A DNA stretch of 64,000 bases from contig NW_006495933.1 in assembly GCF_000471905.2 (NCBI RefSeq), positions 1,037,464-1,101,463 of the forward strand. Reading direction: 5' to 3'. The stretch is from Amborella trichopoda (lineage: Eukaryota > Streptophyta > Magnoliopsida > Amborellales > Amborellaceae). The translations under genes and the position numbers were made by a program. The notes beneath the pieces are model-generated. The model ran no database searches. It saw nothing but the letters and a program-made list of their open reading frames with translations, and had not been told where the DNA came from. Shown here one piece after another: positions 44,616 to 56,425 of this stretch. Numbering within the stretch: the first letter of the stretch is position 1; every line of letters starts with the position of its first letter.

Positions 44616-45877
44616 GAATTAGGCAAAACATATGTGGATACCCAAAAAATAGCTAAATTAATGATAATTAAAATTTATTTTAATTAAAAAAAATTAAAAA
44701 AATAGGGTTCAAAAGGATTGTTTTGCCCCTGCCTAACAATAGATGGAATTTCAGAACAATCCCTATCACTGCTCGAGAACTTGCGTGATCTTTCATGACT
44801 GATCTGGGGTTGCTCTGATGCATGTTTGATCGAAAGATGATTGTTTTCTTGTAGGGCTTGGCTTGGCGATCAATTTGAGATCAATTTTGAGCCATGAATC
44901 GTGCTTTGAGGCCACGATCATGAGACTTAAAATTTGTATGAATCTTGAAAATTTTAGATCGATAGTGTGCTCGTTTCTTGATGTTTTCAATGATTTCTTT
45001 GTTGTAGTACACTGATCATGCTGTCACGATCGCGTGGCAACAAACGGGACGTGATTTGGAGCCTGAATGAAGATTTCACAGCTTTTGGGTTTTGGCAAGA
45101 ATCTAGAATCCGGTGGCGGAAATTTACAATCACTTCATCACCTTTGTGTGTAATCCAACCGTTGATCATATACAGGGTTTGGACTAATGGTAGCTTTGGA
45201 CCTTACGCACATGATGGAATTGGTTTGGCGTCGGTTCGATGTGCGAGAACCGTGATTTGGCCGCTCAAGCGAGGCATGTCGCTGTTGAATTTTATGCAAT
45301 TTCTTCGTGGATCAGCAACTTCTCTCTTACTTTTCTCCTTGCTCGTGTGTCATCATGAGGCTTACCACATATCGAAACACTTGTCCTGATGAGATGGCCC
45401 CAAAATTCATTGCCTGTGACTATGAAAGCAGTCACCTTTAATGGTGTTTTGGTGCAGGGTGGCCACATGGGAATAGTGTGCAGCTCCAACTGGTTCAATT
45501 TTTTTGTCATAACTTTGTCTTGGGGTGTCCGATTAAGCCGAAACTTGACCCATGGGGGTTTTCAACAGTCTTGGATCCAATGGCGGTGGTCCCCACAGTT
45601 ATTTGATGTATGAAAAATATAGTTCTAGTTACATGATCCGTTTCAAGGTGCTAGAGGCCAATTTTTTATGAAATTGTTTCTTTGTGTTCACTACCTTAGA
45701 TATGTCTGATTATGATGAAACTTGACAGGTGGCCTTCTAGAGTGCTTATGAAGAACTTGACCAATTATGGGGCAATTTTGAGACTGTCAAGAGTTCCACT
45801 CTATGTTAAGGCTTTATTGACCTGCTTCTTCTTTATTTCGCAGCAGGGACCGAGGTGTTGAAAAATATGTTCAAACA

Positions 45878-47029
45878 GCTTGCCCCACCAAATGTTGTGC
45901 TTCGAGAGAAACAAAAAGGACAACATTCAAAAAATTTCCTTCAGCTTTAGTACTTTTTTCCTTCTAGCCACAGGACCACGTGAACGTGGAGGAGATTCAT
46001 GCAATGCTGTAACTAGGATGCTCAGACGTTGGGATGTATTGTTCGCAGGTCTATTCATGGAGACTTTCGAGGGGAAAAGAGACTTTTTTGAGGGATCATG
46101 TTGAAGTCCTCACCCTCAAGGGACTAGTTGTGATTCTGAAAGTTGAAAATTTTGTACGGACCTCGTTGATCATAATCAAGTTCATTTGGCAATTGAGTGC
46201 CATGTCGAAGGGAATTGTTCCCAATTGGTCTACGTTTTGTTTGTATCCTCTGGTGTTGAGACACGTTTGAGGATTTTTTTTGTGGTGTGCTGAAGGGCCT
46301 TCTGTCGACGTCGTCTGCTTTATGCACCAGTTATTTCTTGGCGAGTAGGGTACCTCAATTTAGCGAGGTGACTAGCTTTGGGTATAACCCCTACCCACTG
46401 CTGTGCAGCTCCGAAAATCAAGATAATTTTCGATCCTGATTACCGCACCAAAGTCATGGCTAACTTAGGTTTCTTAGGGTGTCTTCAAAATTTTGGACTG
46501 TGTTGGTAACCTCTTGGGAATGATTCTCTTTTACATGAGACTTGTCTTGCTTTCCTAGCAAATCTTCTGCTCGTCGAGTCCTTCCTATAAATGGATTTAG
46601 ACTATTGGAATATTTCCTTGAAACACGTATTTTTGAGTCTTGGTATTGTGACACTAGGGATTTTTCTTTTTTAGTGTGCGCTGAAGCCGCCTGTTCAGAT
46701 GAGTGCTGCATCAACCTATTTATTGGTCCGAGCGTCCTTTGTAGATTTCCACTTGGACTTGGAAGCGGCGCTGTAGAGATGGTTTTCACCAACTTCCTAT
46801 TTATTGTGGGCTCATTTATCCATGGCCTTTCGACCATGTCCACCCTTTTCTTCCATTTTTACTCACGGTGCCCTTTCGGTGTTTTTACCGTGCCCGAGCT
46901 TTTTTTTCCACGAAAATCTCTTACTCATGGCTTTGTGACCATGCCCATCCGTCCTTTTTACTCATGACAGTCCCTTGTCTAGGTGTACACCATGCCAATT
47001 TTTCTTTCTCTCATTTTTTTTGTGAAGGC
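45878..47029 (-). mobile_element. 3' region of the minus element, LTR-proximal block
   Basis: Matches 9379-10500 in order and orientation and 58200-59283 in reverse. 46815-46995 holds consecutive hairpin units with pyrimidine spacers: CATGG 46821-46825 with CCATG 46834-46838, CACGGT 46864-46869 with ACCGTG 46887-46892, and CATGG 46926-46930 with CCATG 46939-46943. An open frame at 46542-46967 partly parallels one at 10166-10516, but it has no domain. Confidence 0.7.
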
Positions 47030-47950
47030 ATGTTTAGGGTCATGCCTTCAGGACTTGTGCGAAGCAGTTTAATGTCATGCGGCCAGGACGTGTACTGCAG
47101 TTTAAGGTCATACAGCTGGACCATGGTGGGGATGGATGACAGTCTAAAGAGGCCATGGAGTGAGTATGGTGGTGGTTTGACTCACTTTGGGGAGATGGCG
47201 TGGGGCTTCCTATGAAAGATGAGTAATGTATGAAGGGAAGATGGAAAGTGGTGACCCACCAACTGACGACGAGTATGGATAGAAGAATGGCTCGCCGTTC
47301 TGTGAGCATGGGCAAGACTCATTGGGGAATGATGGATGCTAGTGAAGGGATTCACCGTGGAGTTATGGATGGTGGTGAAGGGATTCACTGGGGAGTTAAT
47401 GAAGGTGGTACACACACAAACGAGTTGGTTAGGAAAGGCATGCATGAAGATGCACGTAAAGGGCGTGTGCACGTATATGGGGCGTATTTAAGGTCATGCC
47501 TCCTGGACATATGCTAAGCAGTTTAACGTCATGCGGTTAGAACATGCACTATGGTTTTAGGTCATATAGCTTGGACTGTGGCTATGCGGTTTAGAGTCCT
47601 GCAGCTTGGATCGTGAAGTTTAAGGGCATGCAACTAGACCTCCATTACAGTTTAAAGTCATATAGTTCGGACTAGGGTGCTGAGCCTTTTAACGTCATGC
47701 GACTAAGACATGTACTATGGTTTAGGGTCATATAGTTTAGACCCGTAAGGTCGTGCAGCTAGATCTCCACTATAGTTTAGAGTCCTGTAGTTCGAACCAT
47801 GTAGTTTTAGGGTCATGCACCTAGATCGAGGCTGTACAGTTTAAGGTCATGCAGTGCGGACCGAGGCTGTACAGTTTAAGGTCATATAGCGCGGACCAAG
47901 GCTGTGTAGTTTAAGTTCATGTAGCACGGACCAAGGCATGGGTCGCCATG
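47030..47950 (-). repeat. tandem array 'GTTTAAGGTCATGCAGC' (interrupted)
   Basis: Same ~30-bp monomer family as at 10895-11365, with an interruption at about 47120-47480 by the 'GACTCACTTTGGGGAGATGG' block also seen at 10560-10890. Words such as GTTTAGAGTCCTGCAGCTTGGATCG and GTTTAAGGTCATATAGCGCGGACC recur. Non-coding. Confidence 0.85.
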
Positions 47951-50340
47951 TGTGTGAAGCTGCATGGGGAATAGGTCTGTAGATGGGAATCTGACTCCAT
48001 GGCGATAAAATGGTTAAGACCAATAAGGGGTTCAGAGGGGAAGATTGACTTCATTAGGGATAATGGGAAGAAGTGTAGGTTCCTTATAGGTGAAAAATGG
48101 TACTCGACTCTAGGGTAACTAGATGTGAGACAGATCCACTAGGGGTTATAGTGGTAAATAAACAAAAATGACCCTAACTCCATTGGGGATAATGGGTTTC
48201 AATAATGGTATGACTCCTACTGGGGATGAGAAGTCATGGCTTGAGTTAGATGACCTGGGTATCACTCTGCTGGGGATAATAGGTCACGGTCAGGGTATAG
48301 TAGGACACACCAATTTAGCATGGGGGTGCATGGTAATGATCATTTCTTAAACACTCAGTCGGCGCTGAGGTCGGTCAATATTATTTCTTAAATACCCATA
48401 CGGCGTTGGGGTTTAAAAAACGTTGCCGACACTGAGGGCAGTCGTGCTAGCTCTTGAACACAGCCGATGCTAAGTTATTGAGAACACAACTGGTGCTGAG
48501 GCTTGAAAATGTAGCCAGCGCTGGGTAGTTTCGATCACATAGTCGGCGCTGAGTGTGGGTGAGCGTTCGGGCCCTGACCCGAGCCTAATCAGGTCCTAGT
48601 CTCTATTGCGTGGGATTTCATAGGCGGCGGTAAAAGTCCTCTCGGGCCTCGAGTTAGAGCTCGACCCTCTCCGGCCCATCGTTGTTTGGCCTTCTTAGAC
48701 GTGGCTGAGATTCCTGATTTGTAAGGGACATTTGAGGGAAGCTTCAGCAATAAAAAGGGGGTAACCCTCCATTTTCACTGTTTCATCGAGTAGTAAAAAT
48801 ACTTTGGGTGAAATTTTTGATTTTGAGGGTGAGGTTTCCAGTGCAAGCTTCAACAAAAATAGGGTGTTCCAGCAAGGGTTAGCAGGTAGCTTGCCAGCAA
48901 GCAGGGGAGGTTCCAGTCAAGCAAGGAGACGCATGAGGGAAAGGAGACAGGATTTCGCCGGAGCTGCAGGAGTTTCCCGGTAGCGTAGGGAGTTTTTCAG
49001 GGGAAACAGGGAAACTTAAACCGTGATTTTAAAAGTTATGACGAAGGGAAGAAGGGGTGGAAATTGCAGCGGAGGGTTGCCTAGGGCTTTTCGGCAGCTT
49101 TTAGTAGTTTTTCGGTGGGTGTGAGTGGTTTCCCGGTGACATTGAGAAAGTTAAAGAGAGTTTTCGGCTGTGGAAGGGAGTTTTCGGGTAGGAATCCGAA
49201 GGGTGCGAGGAGACGGACTGTCGCTGAAGGTGGACTGTCACAGGAAGGTGAACGGCTACCATTGGAAATCGTGGAATGATTGGGGAGGTGAAACGTCTTA
49301 GGCTAAAAAATGAGGAGTCACAGGAATTGAGGGGGTGTGGGAAAACGAAAAGTCACCGGGGGGTGAATAGTCATGTCGGTGCTGACTTAGGATACGCAGC
49401 CGGCACTGAACTCTTTGAGAGCACAGCCGATGCTGACATAGCTGGTGCTGATCCTTTAAGAAAAGCAGCCGGGGCTGGGAGTTAGAGGCACAATCGACGC
49501 TAGTCTTCGGAAGACATAGCCGACGTTGGCATTAGAAAAGTCAGCTGGCTCTGAGAGTTAGCAACTCGACCGGCGCTGGCATTATAAAAGTCAGCTAGCT
49601 TTGGGATTTAGCAACACAGCTAACGCTAGCTTTTGGAGGACACAGCCAGCGCTGGTCTCAGACGGTGTTTATCAGTGCATGGTGGGAATGATGACGCGCA
49701 TGGTGTTGCTAGCATGCGGCAGTGAGTTGCATGTGGGGGTTGTTGCGCATGGCGATGGGTTATGTGTAGCGATGTTCACACACGACGTTGACTTGGGTAG
49801 GCAAAGGGTGGTGACCAGTGGTAAGGCCCGACTTATGATGCCTGTTGGAAGCCAAGTTCTCCAGCACAACAGTGAAGTCCATGTTGTTCTGTGGAAGGGC
49901 ATCCACTGTAAACAGGGTATGCTCTCCATCATAAGCCAGTTCCTTGCTAGAGAAGTCTGCTTTTTATGTTTGATATACTCGTCAGATGAATTGAAGCTGA
50001 CTCATAAATGGTTGGCTTCTTCTTTTGGCTTGTAACCATCCTTTTTGTCGGTGTGAACTGTTCGTTTTTCCTAAGATGCAAGAGATTTGTAACCTCCCTA
50101 ATAGGGTTCTTTGGCTTGTAACTTGTAACTCCTTTTTACTGCAAGAGAAAGTGTTAAACTTTGTTTTTAGACTGTCTTGTTCATTTTCTTTTTACCCTCC
50201 TTTTTAACTCTTTTGCTATTGCGCATCAAGTCTTTTGAGTATGCATCATGGGTAGTATTTGTTTAGGTATCACCCATTGAGAGGGGGCATTGCCTCCTCT
50301 TCATCAGGATGTGCTAGTATGTAAGCTCCATTTGGCGAGA
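47951..50340 (-). other. 3' region: GGGGAT and GCGCTGA repeats, no gene
   Basis: 47990-48330 carries 'ACTCCATTGGGGAT(A)ATGG' repeats. 48350-48550 and 49380-49680 carry degenerate units around ACAGCCGGCGCTGA(G/C). 48560-48690 is a single copy of the GC-rich segment duplicated at 12020-12235. 48700-49270 parallels 12240-12650. 49680-50340 holds no recognised gene; phrases like TTGGCTTGTAAC repeat near 50025 and 50110. The open frame 49601-50035 is repeat-derived at its start and lacks any domain. Confidence 0.55.
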
Positions 50341-51640
50341 CCTTTTTGACTATAAAGGGACCTTCCCACTTGGGTTCAAACTTCCCATAACAATCGGCCT
50401 CTTGACGGCCAGAACCAGATCCCCATGAATGAATGAACGAACTTTGATTGACCTATCAAAGGTTTTCTTCATTCTCCCTTGGTTGAGTGCAAGATTTTTC
50501 TGAGCTTCTAACCTCTTTTCATCGAGCACATCTAATTCTTGATACAAAAGTTTGACTCTCTCATCTTCGGTTAGTCCTTGATGTATAGCGACACGCAACG
50601 AAGGAATTTGAATTTCAAGAGGAAAAACTGCTTCACCCCTATAGACTAAGGAGTAAGGAGTAGAACCGGTGGCATTTCGTGTGATAGTGCGATAGGCCCA
50701 CAAGGTTTCAGGAAGCTTCTCGTGCCAGTTCTTCTTCGTCTTTGATACTGATTTTCGTAAAACATTGTACAGGGTCTTATTGAAAGCCTTAGTTAATCTG
50801 TTGACTCGAGGGTGATACATAGTCGAGTGCCTCCATTCAAAGCCGAACTGGTTTACCAAGCGATCAATGTGATGACTCTTGAACTGAGGGCTGTTGTCAG
50901 ATATAATCCGATCAGGCACTCCAAACCGATATATGATGTGATGTCGCACGAGTTAGCCACTGTTGTCTCAAGAACTTGCTTATGGGAGACCGCTTTAGCC
51001 CACTTAGAGAAATAGTCCATTGTAGCTAAAATAAAGACATGACTCATTATCGAATGAGGGTCAATAGGCCCTACAATGTCCATACCCCATTGTGAGAAGG
51101 GCCATGATGCCACTGTAGGGTGTAGGGCTCTAGAGGTCGGCGAAGGAGACTTGAGTGTAGTTGGCACACCTGACACTTTTTAGCATAGTTTAAGGAATCA
51201 GCAATCAAAGGCCAATAATACCCCAATCTACGTATCTTTTCATAGAGCTTACGACCGGATTGGTGTAATCCACAAATGCCTGAGTGTACTTCTTCCAACA
51301 CCTTATTTGCCTCTTGTGCGTCCACACATCTAAGAAGAATACCATCAAATGACCATTTGAAGAGAGCATCTCCTTCAAGGAGGGTATACTTGGTAGACAT
51401 TCGACGTACCCTGGTACATTCCGTACAGTCTTCTGATAGCCTGCCAAGTTTTAGGAAACTAGTGATGGGCTCTCTCCAATCTTCTACCTGCTCAACTTCC
51501 ATGCATATTAGGTTGAAGAATTATGGTTCTTGGCTGCAAACCTTAGCTCTTTGACTCCATGACTCTTCTTGTTCAGTCTTGATTACTTCTTTAGCTGATA
51601 TAAGTGTTCCGAATGGATGCGGGCAATTGGGGAAGAGATT
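50341..51640 (-). pseudogene. Ty3/gypsy integrase (fossil)
   Basis: Minus-strand integrase remnant of the element with 3' LTR 42580-45877. The zinc-binding domain is at 51071-51502, with EEVHSGICGLHQSGRKLYEK and NYAKKCQVCQLH (H-H-C-C). The catalytic core continues with WPFSQWGMDIVGPIDPHS and ATMDYFSKWAKAV (50853-51176), then RFGVPDRIISDNSPQFKSH. The C-terminal part (50350-50949) has KLPETLWAYRTITRNATGST and PYSLVYRGEAVFPLEIQIPS. In intact elements it inserts the cDNA. It is the most complete integrase of the window but broken, with several breaks. Confidence 0.9.
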
Positions 51641-52440
51641 TCTCTCATCATCTGCATCTACCTCGGTTCTTAGTTAAATATGTCTCCATTCTGCCACCCA
51701 GACAAACGTGGGTCTTGATATGGATAATTGAATTGTAGCCCTGAGTTTTGCAAGTGCATCAGCGTGCGAGTTTAGGCTTTTGAGTAAGGCTCGGTCAGAT
51801 CGGAAGGCTCCATCAAAGTACATTTTCCACGCGTGAGTAAGTTCTGCACAGAATACTTCTTCGTTAGGGAGATCACATGATAAATGAGATTCTACCAGTA
51901 CTGGTGTGCTGCGAGAAAATCAGCTAGGGCTTGGCCCTTGATGGCCTTTTGTGGGACATACGTGTTCTCGAATTCCATCAGTAATAATGCCCATTTAGCA
52001 AGACGTCCTGACATGCATGTCAGGAGAAACAGGTGAGTCAGGAGAAACTTTATAGGATCTGCTTTTGATATAAGTTTCACCTCATGACTAAGCAAGTAGT
52101 GATGGAGTTTTTGTACTGCGAAGATTAGAGTAAGGCATATCTTTTCAATAGGTGGATAATTCTTCTTAGCCCCTTGGATTCTACGATTGAGATAGTATAA
52201 CGCGGTCTCTTTCCTCTTGTCATTCTTTTGTGTTAATAATGCTCCAAGCGAGTTTGTCCAAAGCGGTCACGTACAAGATAAGTGGTCTTCCCAACACTGG
52301 TGTAGAAAGCATTGGAGGATTGAGCAAATACTTCTTGATGTCATCAAGTGCTGCCGGACATGCTTCATCCCGGATGAATGGGTTATCCTTCTTCAACAGG
52401 TGCGTGAAAGGTCTGCAGTGACCCAAGAGGTTTGAGATGA
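51641..52440 (-). pseudogene. Ty3/gypsy RNase H region (fossil)
   Basis: The frame 51892-52095 reads EVKLISKADPIKFLLTHLFL and then RLAKWALLLMEFENTYVPQK-AIKGQALADFL, the connection typical of plant Tat polyproteins between reverse transcriptase/RNase H and the second RNase H. The frame 52220-52426 reads PFIRDEACPAALDDIKKYL and LSTPVLGRPLILYVTALDK, the start of the first RNase H. In intact elements it removes the RNA strand of the hybrid. Broken. Confidence 0.85.
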
Positions 52441-53170
52441 ACCTGTGGATGTAAGCAAGCTGCCCTTGAAGGGATCACAATTCTCGCAGTGTAGTGGGTG
52501 GCAACATTTCCTGGTGTCTTACAATGAAACCCAAGAATTTTCTGGAGTGCACACCAAAGGTGCATTTCAGTGGATTCATTTTGAGCTGATGAAGGCGTAA
52601 TCTTTCAAACATCTGTTCAAGATCTTTCATGTGAGCTTCCTTCTCCTTGAATTTCACCACCAAGTCATCAACATAGTATTCGACCTCCTTGTGCATCATG
52701 TCGTTAAAGATGGTCGTCATTGCTCTCTGATACGTTGCATCGACGTTCTTCAATCCAAAAGGCATCATTGTATAGCAAAAGACTCCTTTTGTAGTCAAGA
52801 ACACGGTGGCTTCCTCGTCTTCTGGGGCCATTCGCATCTGGTTGTACCCGGAGTATCCATCCATGAAAGAGAAGACCTGACTGTGAGTTTTGGAGTCAAT
52901 GAGCATTTTCGTAATGGCAATGGAAAGTCATCCTTAGGGCAAGCGGTATTGAGATCGCGAAAGTCGATACAGACCCTAATTTGCCCACTTTTCTTCTTAA
53001 CTGGCACAACATTTGCCAACCATTTAGGTATTTAACTTCTCAAATGAAGCCTGTCTGCTTAAGTTTGGTTACCTCAGCATCTATCTACATTTCAAGACTA
53101 GTTCTGAACGTCCTTGATTTCTGCTTGACAAGTTTGACAGTAGGATTGATGCCTAGACGATGAACGACGA
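52441..53170 (-). pseudogene. Ty3/gypsy reverse transcriptase (fossil)
   Basis: The frame 52795-53019 reads MANVVPVKKKSGQIRVCIDF and RDLNTACPKDDFPLP. The frame 52475-52906 reads FSFMDGYSGYNQMRMAPEDE, KGVFCYTMMPFGLKNVDATYQ, EVEYYVDDLVVK (the catalytic YVDD) and CTFGVHSRKFLGFIV. These are the fingers/palm motifs in the expected order. The domain copies the element RNA into DNA. It is the only clear reverse transcriptase of an LTR element in the window. Broken, with a few breaks. Confidence 0.92.
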
Positions 53171-54560
53171 CTTATTGATCTAAACTAGGCATCTCATGGT
53201 AATGCCAAGCAAAGGGATCTCGATTTGCTCTTAAAAAGACAGTGAAATCAATTTTCTCCTCTAGAGACATAGTTACTGAAATGAAGGTAGGCCCGCGATC
53301 TACTTCATCCCCTAGGTTTATTTCTTCGAGTTCATCAGCTATGGCTTGGCCACCTTCTTCCCATTCTTCTGGGGCTTCCTGCAACTCGTCGCCATTATGC
53401 TAAGAGGATTTCCCATTAACTTCAAATGAAGATGTCCATGATCCCGACATCTCTACTTCCAAAAAGGTTCCGGTGTAGGCCATGATTTTTGTACCCTCCC
53501 AGAATAGAGGAGCAGAGGGGTTTCCTTCAAGCATATCAAGCTATAGAACACTAGTTTGAAGGCTACAGAGCAATTGAGAGACACCCTCGCAGGGATTATC
53601 CAATTCTTGACTGGGTGTTGGCGATGCTTGGTCTGAGCTAGCTGATACTTCACAGACATGTATCATGTGGCAAGCTTCTTGAGAATAGAAGCTCTGCCCT
53701 CTAGATTTTCTCAGTCTCTGCTCAAAGTTCATCTCAGGGGGCCACTGCTTTGGCTTGGACCTCCTGCACTTTTCAGTGTTGGAAGATGGCTCAGACCGAG
53801 CTTAAGCCTCTAGGGCGTCAGCAACTGTTAAGAATCTAGCCGCCTGGGTTAGCGTCTTCCTTAGCCGCCTCTGTTGCGTCATGCTTATGTTGATTCTTTC
53901 AAATTCTTGATCAAGGGCGTCGAAGTCTGGAAAATGCAAGGCTGTACCTGTTGGAGACACTGAAGAAGTGGAGGGGGAAGAAAAAGAAGAAGAAGAGTTA
54001 GTAAGTAAGGGGGATTTAAGGTCATTCCCCTCGTTGGCCCGATCTAAGCAGCTTTTTATGTCATCACTATAATTGGACGTGTGCAAGGAGTCTTTTATGT
54101 ATTTCTGTTGCTTAGACTGTTGGGGAGTGCTTTTAACGTCATCACCCTCATTGGACGTGTGTTGAGTGAGGGATGACCCCAGGGTGTCCTCCTTATGAGG
54201 TGAAGGGGGAAGGATGATTGCGTCAGGGATGAAATCCTATAAAGTTGGCAAGGGAGGAAGAGGCCTAAGGAACTCTTGTTCGACCGGCGGTTGTGAAGGC
54301 TTGTTCCTTTTGTGAGCCATTCTTGGGGCCCATCTCCTCTTTGGTGCGTTTGGAGGTACTTGATTCATCGCACTCGGTTTGTGGACAACCTTAGCTTGAT
54401 GGATAGCCTCTCGTTTTAATGATTTAAGTATGCTTCGCCCTTGGTAGACAATTCATGGTTGGAAAGTTGAGGGTTCAGCAGGATCAGAATCATCATTAAC
54501 TAGGTCTTGTATAGGGAGGTCCTCTTGCACCGGCAGAGTTATGATTTGGGGGTCCCCTTG
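53171..54560 (-). pseudogene. pre-RT linker and gag-protease spacer (fossil)
   Basis: 53172-53384 reads EEINLGDEVDRGPTFISVTM and FLRANRDPFAWHYHEMPSLD, the segment that precedes reverse transcriptase in Tat-type pol. 53802-54086 reads NYSDDIKSCLDRANEGNDLK and ALDQEFERINISMTQQRRLR, homologous to the gag-protease spacer at 18750-19060 (-) and 25980-26200 (+). Short repeats TTTTAACGTCATCACC...ATTGGACGTG occur at about 54055 and 54129. I could not recognise a protease between the two. Confidence 0.7.
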
Positions 54561-55540
54561 TAGAAGGTTACGGAATTCATGGTATTACTATATTTTCTTC
54601 GTGATTATCACATGAAAATTGGAGCATTCACTTAGATCGTGTCCCCATATCTGATGGTATGAGCATCACTAGTTCTATGTTCCCTTAGCATGGCTCTTGG
54701 GTTGCCTTGCTAGCTTTGGTGAGATAAGGCCTAGTTGAAGCATCATAATAAAGAAGGCTCGAAGGAGATCAAGCGCATCGTCTTCTTCATCGACGGTCAC
54801 TATGTGAGAGGCTTATGTTTCCCCGAACACCTTCTTGAGTTCCTCAAGCTTAATCTGTTATGGATCAAAGCCTCGATGAGGTCTTTAAGTGTATAACAGC
54901 CCCCGTGGGGTGATTTACCCTTCGATGATAGACACAATATTTTGCGTGCATATCAATGTCAACTTGGTCAAGAAACTTGCTCTCGGGTAATTCAACCATG
55001 TTTTGTTCCAGCAGTAGTCGGAGCATTGCAGGAACCCATTCCTTTTCGAAGGGATAAATTTTATTCTGATGGGCGATTCAATATTCACTTCGATTAAGGT
55101 TCGCGGGTGGAGGCACTCGATTATATGATTGTTGTTGTTTGTCTACCTGAGGTTCTGTCTTTGCTGTGTTGACAGCTTTGGAGAGGTCCAAAGTTTGGGA
55201 GGTGACCTTCTTTGGATAATTAACTGTGATAGCTGCATTGATCACTCCTTTTTGTTGGTTGCACCGGCTTTTGACTCGAGAATTACCATTGCCCCAGTTG
55301 TTTGCCAAATTTGAAGACTGTTGTTGTGACCCATTTTGATGGCGTGAGAAGCTCTTTATGTGAAGCGACTTAGAGATTAGGTCTGACATGGAGGTGGGGT
55401 TGGAAGCCTCAATATGTAAGGCAATCTCCAGTCACAAGTTTAAACTGCTTCCTTCTCAGGCATAGGGTTGGGATGGCGAGCCGCCAGATATCTCCACCTT
55501 GATATGAATTTATCCACCGGTTCATCTATGCGACAATGAT
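54561..55540 (-). pseudogene. Ty3/gypsy gag, C-terminal part (fossil)
   Basis: The frame 55078-55389 reads MSDLISKSLHIKSFSRHQNG, then a Gln/Asn-rich stretch and SYNRVPPPANLNRSEY, corresponding to 24360-24640 (+). Further along the minus strand, YCVYHRRVNHPT and CSYHQIWGHDLSECSNFH are zinc-knuckle-like, as at 24770 and 25030. At about 55540 the sequence changes to 3'-region sequence of a plus-oriented element. Broken. Confidence 0.75.
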
Positions 55541-55965
55541 CACAGTTTCACTTTCTGCCTTTTCAACTGAAAACCATTGTAGTCGGAACCTCTTCCCCTC
55601 ATCGAAAAATCCACTATGCTAAAAAGCTCTCCACGCAACTTCACCAATTCATGGCAAAAACATAGCCGAGAACCTTCCCTGCAAAAAAAACTGCTTGGAA
55701 TCCCACTGTTGGCTGGAAACCTTCCTTGCAGAACTTTTGATGAAGTTCCGCTGCGCATCAGAACTTCAACCGAACACTCTCTCCTCACGGTTAAAGAAAA
55801 CTTGTGCTTAACGTTTTTTACCCCTAGTGAAAAATGAGGGAAAACAGGATTTTACCCCCCTTATATAGCCTGCACTACCCTTTGATGCCCCTCACAAACT
55901 GAGAATTCCAATCGCGTCCAAGGGAAGCCAAGCGACAATGAGCCGGGTCGGCTTTTGCTCAAGGC
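55541..55965 (+). other. 3' region of a plus element, non-coding
   Basis: Resembles, in reverse, 48560-49270: 'GAGCCGGGTCGGCTTTTGCTC...CTCATCGACCCGACCC' matches the GC-rich segment there. No gene is supported; the short frames on either strand carry no domain. Confidence 0.5.
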
Positions 55966-56425
55966 CCTAGGTAACTCTCATCGACCCGACCCTAGCACCA
56001 GTTGACTTAGCATTGGGTATCTTCCAAACAACCCTAGCGTCGGTTGACTTAGCATTGGGTACCTTCCAAACAACCCTAGTGTCGGTTGACTTAGCACCGG
56101 GTATCTTTCAAACAACTAGCGTCGGTTGACTTAACGTCGGGTGCATTTTCAAAACAACCCTAGCACCGGTTGACTTAGCACTGGGGGCGTCTTCCAAACA
56201 ACCCTAATGCCGGTTAACTTAGCACCGGGTCCATTTTCAAAACAACCCTAGTGTCGGTTGACTTAGCACCAGGTGGGTTTCCAAACAACCCCAACGCCGG
56301 TTAACTTAGCGCTAGTTGTCTTCACATGATATCACAGGCCATTCACAGCATCAGCTGAGTTTTTAACAACCCAGCGCCGGTTGTATTTTTGAGAACTTAG
56401 CGCCAATTGAACACTCGTCAGAAAC
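55966..56425 (+). repeat. ~42-bp tandem array 'GTCGGTTGACTTAGCACCGGGT'
   Basis: About ten units with the core (A/C)G(C/T)(G/A)(C/T)CGGTTGACTTAGC(A/G)CCGGGT and the spacer CTTCCAAACAACCCTA. The core contains the inverted repeat CCGGT...ACCGG around TTGACTTAGC. It shares its motif with the LTR array at 61012-61990 (GTCGGTGAGACTTAGCACCGACTG). Confidence 0.9.

Larger units (their letters stand above)
42580..45877 (-). mobile_element. Tat-type LTR, full length (3' LTR of a minus element)
   Basis: On plus it runs from TGGTTAGGTGCCTCGATC to TGTTCAAACA, about 3.3 kb. It is inserted in the gag of the plus-oriented element; the left flank GCCAC is the candidate target duplication. Parts from left: U5 end 42580-42930, ~110-bp block twice (about 42990-43200), hairpin array 43430-44050, GA-rich leader 44160-44470, TATA at 44608, U3 44650-45877. 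To its right comes GCTTGCCCCACCAAATGTTGTGC, the 3' internal end shared with the other copies. Confidence 0.9.

Noticed and set aside
49601-50035. 144-codon frame
   Set aside because: Begins in GCGCTGG-type repeats of the retrotransposon 3' region; no recognisable domain.
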